The notes: generated by a model from the letters alone, not told the origin. A stretch of DNA of 11,135 nt from Gammaproteobacteria bacterium (GCA_028281205.1 JANQKJ010000260.1:1-11135); one strand, 5' to 3'. Shown: positions 1-5,767, counted from the stretch's first letter. Translations and numbers: made by a program.

Positions 1-473
1 GGCAGACGTTCTTTCTCGGGCAGACTCCAAATTCCTAGCTGATTCTCTTTTGCATAGTCTTGAGCGTAATATAACTCCCTTGAGTTGGCATATTTAGGAT
101 AAACCCAAGCATATCCACTTTTAACTAACGCTTCGTTTACCCAAACATCATCAATATAAATTTTTGCAACCACTCGATTATATCGATCAACATCCATTTG
201 TTTGGCTATTATGTTTTTATCTGCAACAAGATCCGACAAAGCCTTTCTTGATACACGCCAATATGGCTGCCCTTTCTCTGGAGTGTCAATTTCAGCCAAC
301 CTTATTTTTATTTGTTTGTTGTTAGTAAGGAGAGTAATCGAGTCCCCATCCACCACCTTAATGACACGACCTTCATAGTAAATATCCTGTTCGCTCAATA
401 CTGCATACGCTAAATACAGCAACAAGAAAGCCAACAGTATAATTATATTTTTCTTCTGCATAGACGGCTTCAT
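1..473 (-). CDS. Exported thermonuclease-like protein (SNase domain), 3' end outside window
   Basis: This is a staphylococcal-nuclease-type Ca2+-dependent phosphodiesterase; 157 codons are visible and the frame is open to the window edge, so the C-terminus is missing. Residues about 9-24 form a hydrophobic signal segment ending in AYA, so secretion or membrane anchoring is likely. The SNase core follows: VVDGDS (Asp44), IRLAEIDTPE (Arg58, Asp63, Thr64, Glu66) and DRYNRVVA (Arg100). These match Asp21, Arg35, Asp40, Thr41, Glu43 and Arg87 of the staphylococcal enzyme, so it looks catalytically intact. I chose the ATG at 473 because it overlaps the TGA of the upstream SRAP gene (ATGA); an in-frame ATG at 461 is the alternative. 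It is the last visible gene of the LexA operon, which is unusual because a DNA-damage operon would not be expected to end in an exported nuclease. Confidence 0.9.
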   Translation of the reverse strand, partial: MKPSMQKKNIIILLAFLLLYLAYAVLSEQDIYYEGRVIKVVDGDSITLLTNNKQIKIRLAEIDTPEKGQPYWRVSRKALSDLVADKNIIAKQMDVDRYNRVVAKIYIDDVWVNEALVKSGYAWVYPKYANSRELYYAQDYAKENQLGIWSLPEKERL

Positions 474-1051
474 ATTTTGGCTAAATCAACTCTTTCATCG
501 CTTAATGGTTGCATTAGCGAAGACACAACCTCACGATCATCTGTTTTAAACCATTCATCAAAGTTATCCGGATCAATGATGACTGGCATACGATGATGTA
601 TTTGTTGCATCTTTGAGTTAGGCGATGTTGTCAGCACACTTGTAAACATTTCGCCGTCTGAGTTGATTTCATAAATTCCACCTAATGCAAACCCATCATC
701 ATTAGTCGGTTTGATGTGATAACAATCTTTCTTACCTTTGGGTTTGTTCTGATCCCATTCATAAAAGCCAGTTGCAGGAATAATACATCGTCGCTTATGC
801 ATAGACTCTGACCAAGTTTTCTTCTCCCATGCTTCTGCACTACGCGTATTAATTAAAGGCCTTTTAGAAAAAGAGCGAAGCCAACCCCATTTCATTGAGG
901 CAAGTTCAAACCCAAGATCAGTATCTATTACAACCGCAATATCCGTACTTGGGAAGATTTCTTTGCGTGCAACAAATTGCACGTCATCACCTAAGCCCAA
1001 AGCCTTCATAATGGTTTTAGGGTATTGCTCTAACGAAAACTTTCCGCACAT
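470..1051 (-). CDS. yedK: SRAP domain protein (HMCES/YedK-type abasic-site DNA-protein crosslinker)
   Basis: The 193-residue protein begins MCGKF, the hallmark of the SRAP family. After Met removal, Cys2 forms a thiazolidine crosslink with abasic sites in single-stranded DNA. The other active-site residues can be placed by comparison with E. coli YedK: Asn68 and Arg70 in NTRSAE, Glu98 in GFYEW, and His152 in IHHRMP (YedK Asn75, Arg77, Glu105, His160). The family was first named SOS response-associated peptidase because of its genomic neighbours; the established role is protecting abasic sites at replication forks. The start is fixed by the need for Cys at position 2. Its first 22 bases overlap the end of the upstream SRAP-like gene and its TGA overlaps the nuclease ATG, so translation is probably coupled. 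No clear Shine-Dalgarno sequence precedes it. Confidence 0.95.
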   Translation of the reverse strand: MCGKFSLEQYPKTIMKALGLGDDVQFVARKEIFPSTDIAVVIDTDLGFELASMKWGWLRSFSKRPLINTRSAEAWEKKTWSESMHKRRCIIPATGFYEWDQNKPKGKKDCYHIKPTNDDGFALGGIYEINSDGEMFTSVLTTSPNSKMQQIHHRMPVIIDPDNFDEWFKTDDREVVSSLMQPLSDERVDLAKI

Positions 1052-1473
1052 TTTTGATGATAGTTTTGATGAATAATTCTAGGCCAACGATAATACCATG
1101 CATGTTCTTGCTCGGGCTCTACCGTGACAATATAGACACGTTGCTCATAATGATCACGTGCCACCAAACCTTGAAGACATTGTCCTTTGATTAGATCAAA
1201 CCAATGATTTGCCCCATCATGGGATTTTTCCATAAACGCATTCACAGGTATTTTCACCGGCATCGGTTGCCACCGATCCCACTGCCCTTTATAGATGCCT
1301 TCAAGTCTTGCCCAACCACCTAAAGGTAAATTTCCACCCTGTTTTTTCCTGCGTCCCCAAGGCAAATGAATAATGTTACCTGTCTTAGTTATGATAGGTA
1401 GTGTGGCAATCGGGTTGTGAAAGTAGACGCGCCGATCTCCATTCTCATAGGTATAGAGTACCCCGCTGCTCAT
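1030..1473 (-). CDS. SRAP-like protein lacking the catalytic Cys2 (degenerate paralogue of its neighbour)
   Basis: This 147-residue protein has no obvious family at first sight, but aligned by eye to SRAP proteins it follows their whole order of motifs. LPWG (37-40) matches the SRAP WG segment, WARLE (54-58) matches N-x-R-x-E with Asn replaced by Trp, and KIPVNAFME (74-82) matches the IPA-GFYE segment with Glu82 kept. HWFDL, GLVA and RVYIVTVEP match the central strands, and YYRWPRII (128-135) matches HxRMPVII with the active His replaced by Tyr128. The N-terminal MCGR/KF segment is absent. It is therefore probably a SRAP-fold protein unable to form the thiazolidine crosslink, perhaps a partner or regulator of the downstream SRAP protein or the polymerase. 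Its ATG overlaps the polymerase stop (ATGA), and its end overlaps the SRAP gene by 22 bases. The homology is inferred from motifs, not a search. Confidence 0.8.
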   Translation of the reverse strand: MSSGVLYTYENGDRRVYFHNPIATLPIITKTGNIIHLPWGRRKKQGGNLPLGGWARLEGIYKGQWDRWQPMPVKIPVNAFMEKSHDGANHWFDLIKGQCLQGLVARDHYEQRVYIVTVEPEQEHAWYYRWPRIIHQNYHQKCAESFR

Positions 1474-2687
1474 ACTGTCTTACGATGGCCATCAGGCTTC
1501 CAAGCGGGTGCAATAACATTAGGCATGTTTGAACGATTGAGCAAAATAGCAGGAGCGAGCGTAAATTCACCATAGCGCTCATTAATTTTATCCATCGCAA
1601 CATTCATCTGCTCCCGCTTGGGATCAGGCTTATCAAATAAAGATAACTGATTCCCGCGATCTTTAGGATCAAGCGCTGTAATTTGTACCTGGAAACACCC
1701 CTGACCTTCCCAATACTCTAATAACTTGTTTGCGCAGGTTTTTATGTCTTTACTGTCACACGTAGGATGTTGCGTTTTCATCTTACTTGCTAACCAACCC
1801 TGTTCTGTCTTAAAACCAATAAAGAATGTTTGAGCCTCAAAGTCATGCTTACGTAACCGAGCTCCAACCTTCTCAGCCATATGATGTAAATATGTTTTGA
1901 GTGTATGTTTATCTCTAGTATTCGGCGGCATCACTTTGCCATGACCAATAGACTTAGGCGCGGGCACCGTTTGTTGAATAGGTTCAGGGTCCAATCCTTG
2001 TGCCATATACCAGATACGCCGACCAGGATTCCCGAATCGTCTTCCCAATTCACTAATGGGCAAATCCTGCATATCCCCACATGTCTCTACACCACGCTCT
2101 CTAAGATAGCGTCCCACTCCTTTAGCGACACCGCATAAGTCTGTCACAGGCAAAGGCTTTAAGAATTCTCGTGATTTCCAAGGAGGAACAATTACTAAGC
2201 CCTCTGGTTTATCTTTCTTTGCTGCCACTTTAGCCGTGGTTTTATCGCCACTTACCCCAACACTACATGTCACACCACTAACATCATAAACAAGGTCTTT
2301 AACCAGTTGGCCAACATTCGCAGGATCACCGTAGATACCTTGACAGTGAGTAATATCTAAAAAAGCTTCATCGACTGAGAACACTTCGACATCAGGTGTG
2401 ATATCTCTAAGTGCAGTCATGATGTTAGTAGAAACTTCTGCGTATCGATAAGGACGTGCAGGCACTTGAACGACATCAGGATAAAGTTGCTTAGCTTCTT
2501 TAATGCGTGTGCCCGTCTTAATGCCATGCAATCGTGCTTCATAAGAACATGTAATAAAACACGTCCCCGTTAATCCATTGGTTATTCCTATAGGTCGACC
2601 GCGAAGTTCTGGATGATCATGTTGTTCAACACTTGCAAAGAAAGCATCCATGTCGACTAATATGATGGCACGCTCCCAACGTTTCAT
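1470..2687 (-). CDS. Y-family translesion DNA polymerase (DinB/UmuC type)
   Basis: The 405-residue protein is a Y-family polymerase that copies past damaged bases. Metal ligands are visible in VDMDAFFASVE (Asp12, with Phe17 as steric gate) and SVDEAFLD (Asp106, Glu107). A thumb with a helix-hairpin-helix-like segment lies near 178-210, and the little finger follows to about 340. QLSLF at 347-351 is a standard beta-clamp-binding motif. About 54 residues follow it (AWKPDGHR near the end), unlike E. coli Pol IV, where the clamp motif is at the C-terminus. It lies 3 bases after lexA and overlaps the next gene by ATGA, so it is co-transcribed with its probable repressor. No UmuD-only partner is seen; the LexA-like protein is the only autoprotease in the operon. 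DinB and UmuC affinities are both possible. Confidence 0.95.
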   Translation of the reverse strand: MKRWERAIILVDMDAFFASVEQHDHPELRGRPIGITNGLTGTCFITCSYEARLHGIKTGTRIKEAKQLYPDVVQVPARPYRYAEVSTNIMTALRDITPDVEVFSVDEAFLDITHCQGIYGDPANVGQLVKDLVYDVSGVTCSVGVSGDKTTAKVAAKKDKPEGLVIVPPWKSREFLKPLPVTDLCGVAKGVGRYLRERGVETCGDMQDLPISELGRRFGNPGRRIWYMAQGLDPEPIQQTVPAPKSIGHGKVMPPNTRDKHTLKTYLHHMAEKVGARLRKHDFEAQTFFIGFKTEQGWLASKMKTQHPTCDSKDIKTCANKLLEYWEGQGCFQVQITALDPKDRGNQLSLFDKPDPKREQMNVAMDKINERYGEFTLAPAILLNRSNMPNVIAPAWKPDGHRKTV

Positions 2688-2690
2688 AGA

Positions 2691-3281
2691 TCATGCATAC
2701 ATTCTCACTTGACCCACTAAGACACCTTGAATAGTGACACGATCAGAAGAATATTCCTTTGGTTGCATATTTTTATTTTCAGGAATCAGTCGAACGACAT
2801 CTTTTTTAGGAAACTGAATTCTTTTTAAAGTCGCGTTTTCGTTATCAATGAGTGCGACAATAATTTGATTTGATTCTGCGGTTGTTTGTGACTCAATAAT
2901 AATAAGATCACCATTGCGTATTCCTTCATCTATCATCGAGTTGCCTTTCACTTGTAAGACATAACGATTGGGGCCACCTAATAGATGAGAAAAGTTAACT
3001 AACTGTTGATCTTCAATGGCTTCAATCGGCTTACCCGCAGCAATGCGTCCAAGCAGGGGAAGTTCATCAAGGTTAGGCTGATCGGTCAGTTCAATGCCAC
3101 GCGTTTTAGCGTTGCGAGTGATATAGCCCTTCTCTTCTAGAGATGACACATATCGGTGCACAACTCCTTTTGATTGAATACCTAATCCTTCGGCAATCTC
3201 AGTCAATAGCGGTGCTTTATGCGTCTTAATATAGTAGTTCGTGATGAAATTGTATGTATCTTGCTCGCGATCAGTCAGCAT
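2691..3281 (-). CDS. lexA: LexA-family SOS repressor / autoprotease
   Basis: The 196-residue protein has the full LexA layout. A winged helix-turn-helix spans about 1-65, the cleavage site is Ala82-Gly83 in RIAAGKP, and the S24 protease dyad is Ser115 (GNSM) and Lys153 (TLKR). RecA-stimulated self-cleavage should therefore be possible. The recognition helix reads SKGVVHR (37-43) where E. coli LexA has S-P-N-A-A-E-E; Asn41, Glu44 and Glu45 are replaced by Gly, His and Arg, so a target other than CTGT-N8-ACAG is expected. A symmetric array of GTTCTC/GAGAAC half-sites starts 6 bases upstream of the ATG. It is the first gene of the operon and is probably autoregulated. Whether it replaces or coexists with a housekeeping LexA cannot be judged here. 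Confidence 0.95.
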   Translation of the reverse strand: MLTDREQDTYNFITNYYIKTHKAPLLTEIAEGLGIQSKGVVHRYVSSLEEKGYITRNAKTRGIELTDQPNLDELPLLGRIAAGKPIEAIEDQQLVNFSHLLGGPNRYVLQVKGNSMIDEGIRNGDLIIIESQTTAESNQIIVALIDNENATLKRIQFPKKDVVRLIPENKNMQPKEYSSDRVTIQGVLVGQVRMYA

Positions 3282-3286
3282 AGAAG

Positions 3287-3326
3287 GTTCTCAATAAGTT
3301 CTCTATCATGAGAACACAATGAGAAC
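3287..3326. promoter_or_regulatory. Four-half-site operator, probably bound by the adjacent LexA
   Basis: Four 6-base half-sites form a perfect nested dyad: GTTCTC at 3287-3292 and 3298-3303, then GAGAAC at 3310-3315 and 3321-3326. Gaps are 5, 6 and 5 bases, so equivalent half-sites are about one helical turn apart and the array is symmetric about 3306/3307. It lies between the lexA start codon and a TTGACA box, where a bound repressor would block the promoter. Assignment to LexA is an inference from position and from the unusual recognition helix. Confidence 0.75.
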
Positions 3327-3337
3327 TTTATTGTCAA
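3308..3337 (-). promoter_or_regulatory. Candidate promoter of the lexA-polymerase-SRAP-nuclease operon
   Basis: On the minus strand a perfect TTGACA (3337-3332) is followed after 18 bases by TCTCAT (3313-3308), a 4 of 6 match to TATAAT. The weak -10 overlaps the inner GAGAAC half-site, which fits a repressible promoter. CATGAT at 21-base spacing is a poorer alternative. Confidence 0.5.
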
Positions 3338-3946
3338 TAGAAAAATATCTCCTATTCCACAAGATTTGTCTAATTTTGATGAACGTATTAGCGTTGTATA
3401 ACCAGTTTTGTAAATTAGGGAAATGACCGTTTTCGACCCTAAGAAGCCGCAACATTTTCAAATGAAGTAGAGATGACCCACCTAAAAGTTCTTTAAAACG
3501 ATTAGCAAATACTGATCGTTACATAGTCGCAGTTTGTACCATTAAGTCTACAGTCTTACTTTTTTCAGGTTGATTACAAATGGCCTCAAGGACCTTGAGA
3601 ATTCGAGAGTCGTTAAATGCGCTAACAAATCCTGATATATCAATTTGCCACTCGCCACAATACTAGCCATTATGAAATACATGCGCTTCCAAACGGAACG
3701 TATCTAGTAGGCAGCTCAGAACATCCATAGCAAGAAAAGTTTTTTGGACATAAATTAAGGATTTTTAGAAATATACACAATGAATCATAGCGAATAATCT
3801 AGCGCACGTGTCATAGCTCAACGATCAACAACTATAAAGGTATATGAATTGCCTTACCTTATTCAAGAGTATTGATTAATTTTATCTTAATTAACCAAAC
3901 CTCGAGTTTAGACAAATAAAAATAATTTCATGCAAAGGTTAAAGTA
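3338..3946. other. 609-base region without an intact gene between divergent lexA and the sigma factor
   Basis: This stretch holds the decayed AraC-type gene (about 3441-3728, listed separately) and AT-rich leader DNA of the sigma factor (about 3730-3946). AAAGG at 3934-3938 is a reasonable Shine-Dalgarno sequence, 8 bases before the sigma ATG. I see no convincing -35/-10 pair for the sigma gene and no RNA gene here. Confidence 0.5.
3441..3728 (-). pseudogene. Decayed AraC-family regulator (two in-frame stops, internal deletion)
   Basis: Reading the minus strand from the ATG at 3728 gives one frame with AraC-like sequence broken by two stop codons. The start (MDVLSCLLDTFRLEAHVF, then HNG-stop-YCGEWQID) resembles the N-terminus of AraC proteins with a cupin sensor domain. 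A TAG falls where Gln is expected, a simple CAG-to-TAG change. The frame then jumps to DSRILKVLEAICNQPEKS and stop-RSVFANRFKELLGG, which is the first helix-turn-helix region of the AraC DNA-binding domain; a TAA replaces the usual Ser. Most of the sensor domain is missing, and the second helix-turn-helix is lost after about 3441. Two stops, a large internal deletion and a ragged end make it a pseudogene. The 3' limit is approximate. Confidence 0.75.
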
Positions 3947-4495
3947 ATGAGTCAACAAGAGAAAGAATTTGAAATCATAGTTAATCAATTTTCTAAGCAG
4001 CTTTATCGCTACGCTTATTGGCTATCTAAGGATAATGGAATCGCAGAAGACTTGGTTCAAGAAACATTTCTTCGTGCTTGGAAGAGTTTCGATTCACTAA
4101 AAAATGTTCATGCAGTGAAAAGTTGGTTATACACGATAATGCGAAGGGAAAATGCTCGTAGATTCGAAAAGAAAAATGCAAAACTAGAAAACTCAAAAGT
4201 TGAATATATTGAAGAAGAGCATCAGGGTGATACTTTGAGGAATGTATTCATTTCTGAGGAATCTAGTTTAAACTTACATGATACTTTAGGCCAACTTCCA
4301 AAAACATATAGTGAGCCTCTAGTGTTGCAAGTACTTGGTGGGTATTCATGTCAAGAAATTGCAACGATAATGGATCTTACTCCAAGCAACGTTATGGTTC
4401 GATTGCATCGAGCGAAAAAAATGTTAAGAGAAATCCTTTTGGAAAAAGAATTTCAAGAAAGCTATGAAAAAGTTGTCCTTGCATCAGCAGCTTAA
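3947..4495 (+). CDS. ECF-type RNA polymerase sigma factor (sigma-70 family)
   Basis: The 182-residue protein has the two-domain ECF layout. Region 2 spans about 14-75, with DLVQETFLRAW at 35-45 and SWLYTIMRRENARR at 59-72. A charged linker follows to about 110, and region 4 spans about 112-162, with a helix-turn-helix in YSCQEIATIMDLTPSNVMVRLHRAKK (positions 133-158). It would direct RNA polymerase to a dedicated promoter set. ECF genes are usually followed by an anti-sigma gene; here the next gene converges on it and no anti-sigma remnant is visible, so its control is unknown. AAAGG lies 8 bases before the ATG. It is the only real plus-strand gene in the window and lies in the accessory region, so it may be cargo of the inferred island. 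Confidence 0.9.
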   Translation: MSQQEKEFEIIVNQFSKQLYRYAYWLSKDNGIAEDLVQETFLRAWKSFDSLKNVHAVKSWLYTIMRRENARRFEKKNAKLENSKVEYIEEEHQGDTLRNVFISEESSLNLHDTLGQLPKTYSEPLVLQVLGGYSCQEIATIMDLTPSNVMVRLHRAKKMLREILLEKEFQESYEKVVLASAA

Positions 4496-4534
4496 AATCA
4501 ACACTCCTTTTATATAAATCAATTGACATAGCAA

Positions 4535-4570
4535 ATAAAAAAGCCCCGATCGCAGAATCAATCGAGGCTT
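4535..4570 (-). terminator. Intrinsic terminator of the YegP-like gene
   Basis: On the minus strand AAGCC-T-CGAT pairs with ATCG-G-GGCTT around a 10-base loop (one internal mismatch), followed directly by a T run (TTTTTTATTT). It lies about 50 bases after the yegP stop. On the plus strand no T run follows, so it would be a weak terminator for the sigma gene. Confidence 0.85.
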
Positions 4571-4572
4571 AT

Positions 4573-4587
4573 AGTCATATTATGACT
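4573..4587. repeat. Perfect 15-base palindrome between the terminator and yegP
   Basis: AGTCATA-T-TATGACT is perfectly symmetric about one base. It lies between the yegP stop and its terminator hairpin. It could be a protein-binding dyad or a second small hairpin in the yegP transcript tail; nothing visible decides between these. Confidence 0.5.
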
Positions 4588-4619
4588 TAGCTAGTTCAAA
4601 TATTATAACCTACTCTTAC

Positions 4620-4949
4620 TTATTCTTCTTCAATTTTTGCTCCAGAAGCATTATTCATCACGCTCTTAATTCCATTTTCACAAGAGGCGTTGGTATTATA
4701 CATCTCTGAAGTACCAATGACTTGATTGTTTCCTGCTCGCAAGTTGAACATAAATTTTCCATTCTTAGATTCTTTTCTTACAAAGTTCTTTTTTGCTTTA
4801 GAATTCTTCTTAACTGAAGCAATACCATTTTTACACCCTGATTTAGCTTTATATCCTTCACTTGCAAGAATTATTTCTCCGTTACTTGCCTTTAATCTAA
4901 AACGAAATTCACCTCTTCTATCTCTATAGATCTCAAACTTCCCAGCCAT
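4620..4949 (-). CDS. yegP: YegP/DUF1508 (UPF0339) family protein, two tandem repeats
   Basis: The 109-residue protein consists of two copies of the YegP repeat. Copy one (about 3-48) has GKFEIYRDRRGEFRFRLKAS, ILASEGYKAKSGCKNGIASVKKN; copy two (about 54-100) has KNGKFMFNLRAGNNQVIGTSEMYNTNASCENGIKSVMNN, quoted here in pieces of its conserved core such as ASCENGIKSV. The family is small, widespread and of unproven function. A strong AAGGAG Shine-Dalgarno lies 5 bases before the ATG, and an intrinsic terminator follows, so it is probably expressed as a single-gene unit. The C-terminal tail is acidic (KIEEE). Confidence 0.9.
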   Translation of the reverse strand: MAGKFEIYRDRRGEFRFRLKASNGEIILASEGYKAKSGCKNGIASVKKNSKAKKNFVRKESKNGKFMFNLRAGNNQVIGTSEMYNTNASCENGIKSVMNNASGAKIEEE

Positions 4950-4954
4950 TGCTG

Positions 4955-4960
4955 CTCCTT
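4955..4960 (-). promoter_or_regulatory. Strong ribosome binding site of the YegP-like gene
   Basis: AAGGAG on the minus strand lies 5 bases before the ATG at 4949. It is the clearest Shine-Dalgarno in the window and supports this start. Confidence 0.75.
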
Positions 4961-4977
4961 CATTGATTTATGATTTT

Positions 4978-4999
4978 CAGACAATATATGGGTTTGTAT
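4978..4999. repeat. Direct repeat, copy A (upstream of yegP)
   Basis: This 22-base stretch matches 5748-5767 at about 18 positions with one 2-base gap; both contain CAGAC, ATATGGGT and TGTAT in order. Each copy lies upstream of a minus-strand gene (yegP here, the membrane gene at 5712 for copy B). Confidence 0.45.
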
Positions 5000-5025
5000 T
5001 AGTATTCAAGAACTGAGTTAATTGT

Positions 5026-5046
5026 CCGCTCTCGGCGCAAAAGCGG
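5026..5046. repeat. Inverted repeat / hairpin CCGCT...AGCGG
   Basis: CCGCT (5026-5030) and AGCGG (5042-5046) flank an 11-base GC-rich loop. No T run follows on either strand, so it is not a typical terminator. It lies beside the attC-like stretch, in the gap between yegP and the membrane gene. Confidence 0.5.
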
Positions 5047-5061
5047 TCGTTCAAATGGTTG

Positions 5062-5115
5062 AGCTAACAGACGAGCGCGTCTAGCATGAATCCCGTGCTG
5101 AGCGATTTGTTATGT
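5062..5115 (-). repeat. attC-like element (possible decayed integron cassette site)
   Basis: On the minus strand, 9 bases after the stop of the membrane gene, ACATAACAAATCGCTCA resembles the left half of an attC site (7-base core ending in AAC, then a spacer). The element ends in GTTAGCT, close to the core consensus GTTRRRY. The outer TAACA and TGTTA pair, and AGCA/TGCT can form an inner arm. At 54 bases it is short, the spacers are unequal, and both cores deviate from consensus, so it may be decayed or coincidental. Confidence 0.3.
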
Positions 5116-5124
5116 GACTTTAAG

Positions 5125-5712
5125 TTAATAATCTTCATCACCCTTTGATTTATTTTCATTATTTTCTAATATTTCCTTTACGTCATCTGAAAAATTAACT
5201 TTTACGCCGCCACGAACTGCTTTGGAATCTAAAGCATCATCTCTAGGCTCAACACCAAAAATAAAAGATAGTAATTTATCAGATAGCCCTTCTTTCAAAA
5301 TTGAAAGCATCCCAGACTCTTGTATCTTTTCCATTGAAGGGTTTTGATTCACCACATTAAAATAATTCATAAATGTGGCAATAAATATACGAGTATAGCT
5401 ACTCGTTTTTGTCAATTGCTGAATAGAGTTATTAATAACTATAGTGTTTATAACTATTACAAGAATGGCAAAATTGATCCAATTATTAGATATCCAAATA
5501 AAGAATTCGGCCCCATAAAACTCTAAAGTGCTTGTTTTAGATAGACGTATTACGTCGCTAATTAATGGCAGCGAAGTATCACTCATGCTTTTAAGTGCGC
5601 CCCATAATATGCATAGTAGAATTGAGAGTTTAAGCACTGCCCATATCACTCGACCCACAAAGAGGCTAATTAGTAGTAATAATGAACCCAAAGCTGTGGC
5701 AATATCATTCAT
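5125..5712 (-). CDS. Hypothetical membrane protein
   Basis: I do not recognise this 195-residue protein. Its N-terminus is strongly hydrophobic: one or two membrane segments at about 7-41 (LLLLISLF and LSILLCILWGAL stretches) and another at about 76-95 (FAILVIVINTIVI). A middle part follows, then a polar tail from about 150 rich in Asp, Glu, Asn and Lys (ENNENKSKGDEDY). The tail is probably cytoplasmic. The ATG at 5712 has AAGGA 4 bases upstream. It stands alone, flanked by repeats, with an attC-like stretch just after the stop, which fits accessory cargo. It could be a membrane component of a defence or toxin module, but nothing visible supports a specific function. Confidence 0.6.
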   Translation of the reverse strand: MNDIATALGSLLLLISLFVGRVIWAVLKLSILLCILWGALKSMSDTSLPLISDVIRLSKTSTLEFYGAEFFIWISNNWINFAILVIVINTIVINNSIQQLTKTSSYTRIFIATFMNYFNVVNQNPSMEKIQESGMLSILKEGLSDKLLSFIFGVEPRDDALDSKAVRGGVKVNFSDDVKEILENNENKSKGDEDY

Positions 5713-5747
5713 TTTCTATCCTTATTAATCATATAATACGTGTTAAG

Positions 5748-5767
5748 CAGACCATATGGGTCTGTAT
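5748..5767. repeat. Direct repeat, copy B, containing a small hairpin
   Basis: This is the second copy of the repeat at 4978-4999. Here it also forms a perfect inverted repeat, CAGACC-ATATG-GGTCTG (5748-5764), about 36 bases upstream of the membrane-protein ATG. It could be an operator for that gene or a recombination boundary. Confidence 0.45.

Noticed and set aside
1905..2138. Plus-strand 77-codon open frame inside the polymerase gene
   Set aside because: It is antisense to well-conserved polymerase sequence, has no recognisable protein features and no ribosome binding site.
4726..4929. Plus-strand 67-codon frame opposite yegP
   Set aside because: The yegP frame is supported by two repeats of a known family, a strong ribosome binding site and a terminator; the opposite frame is a shadow.
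5344..5728. Two plus-strand frames (60 and 66 codons) opposite the membrane gene
   Set aside because: Low-complexity products antisense to a longer frame with a start signal; treated as shadows.
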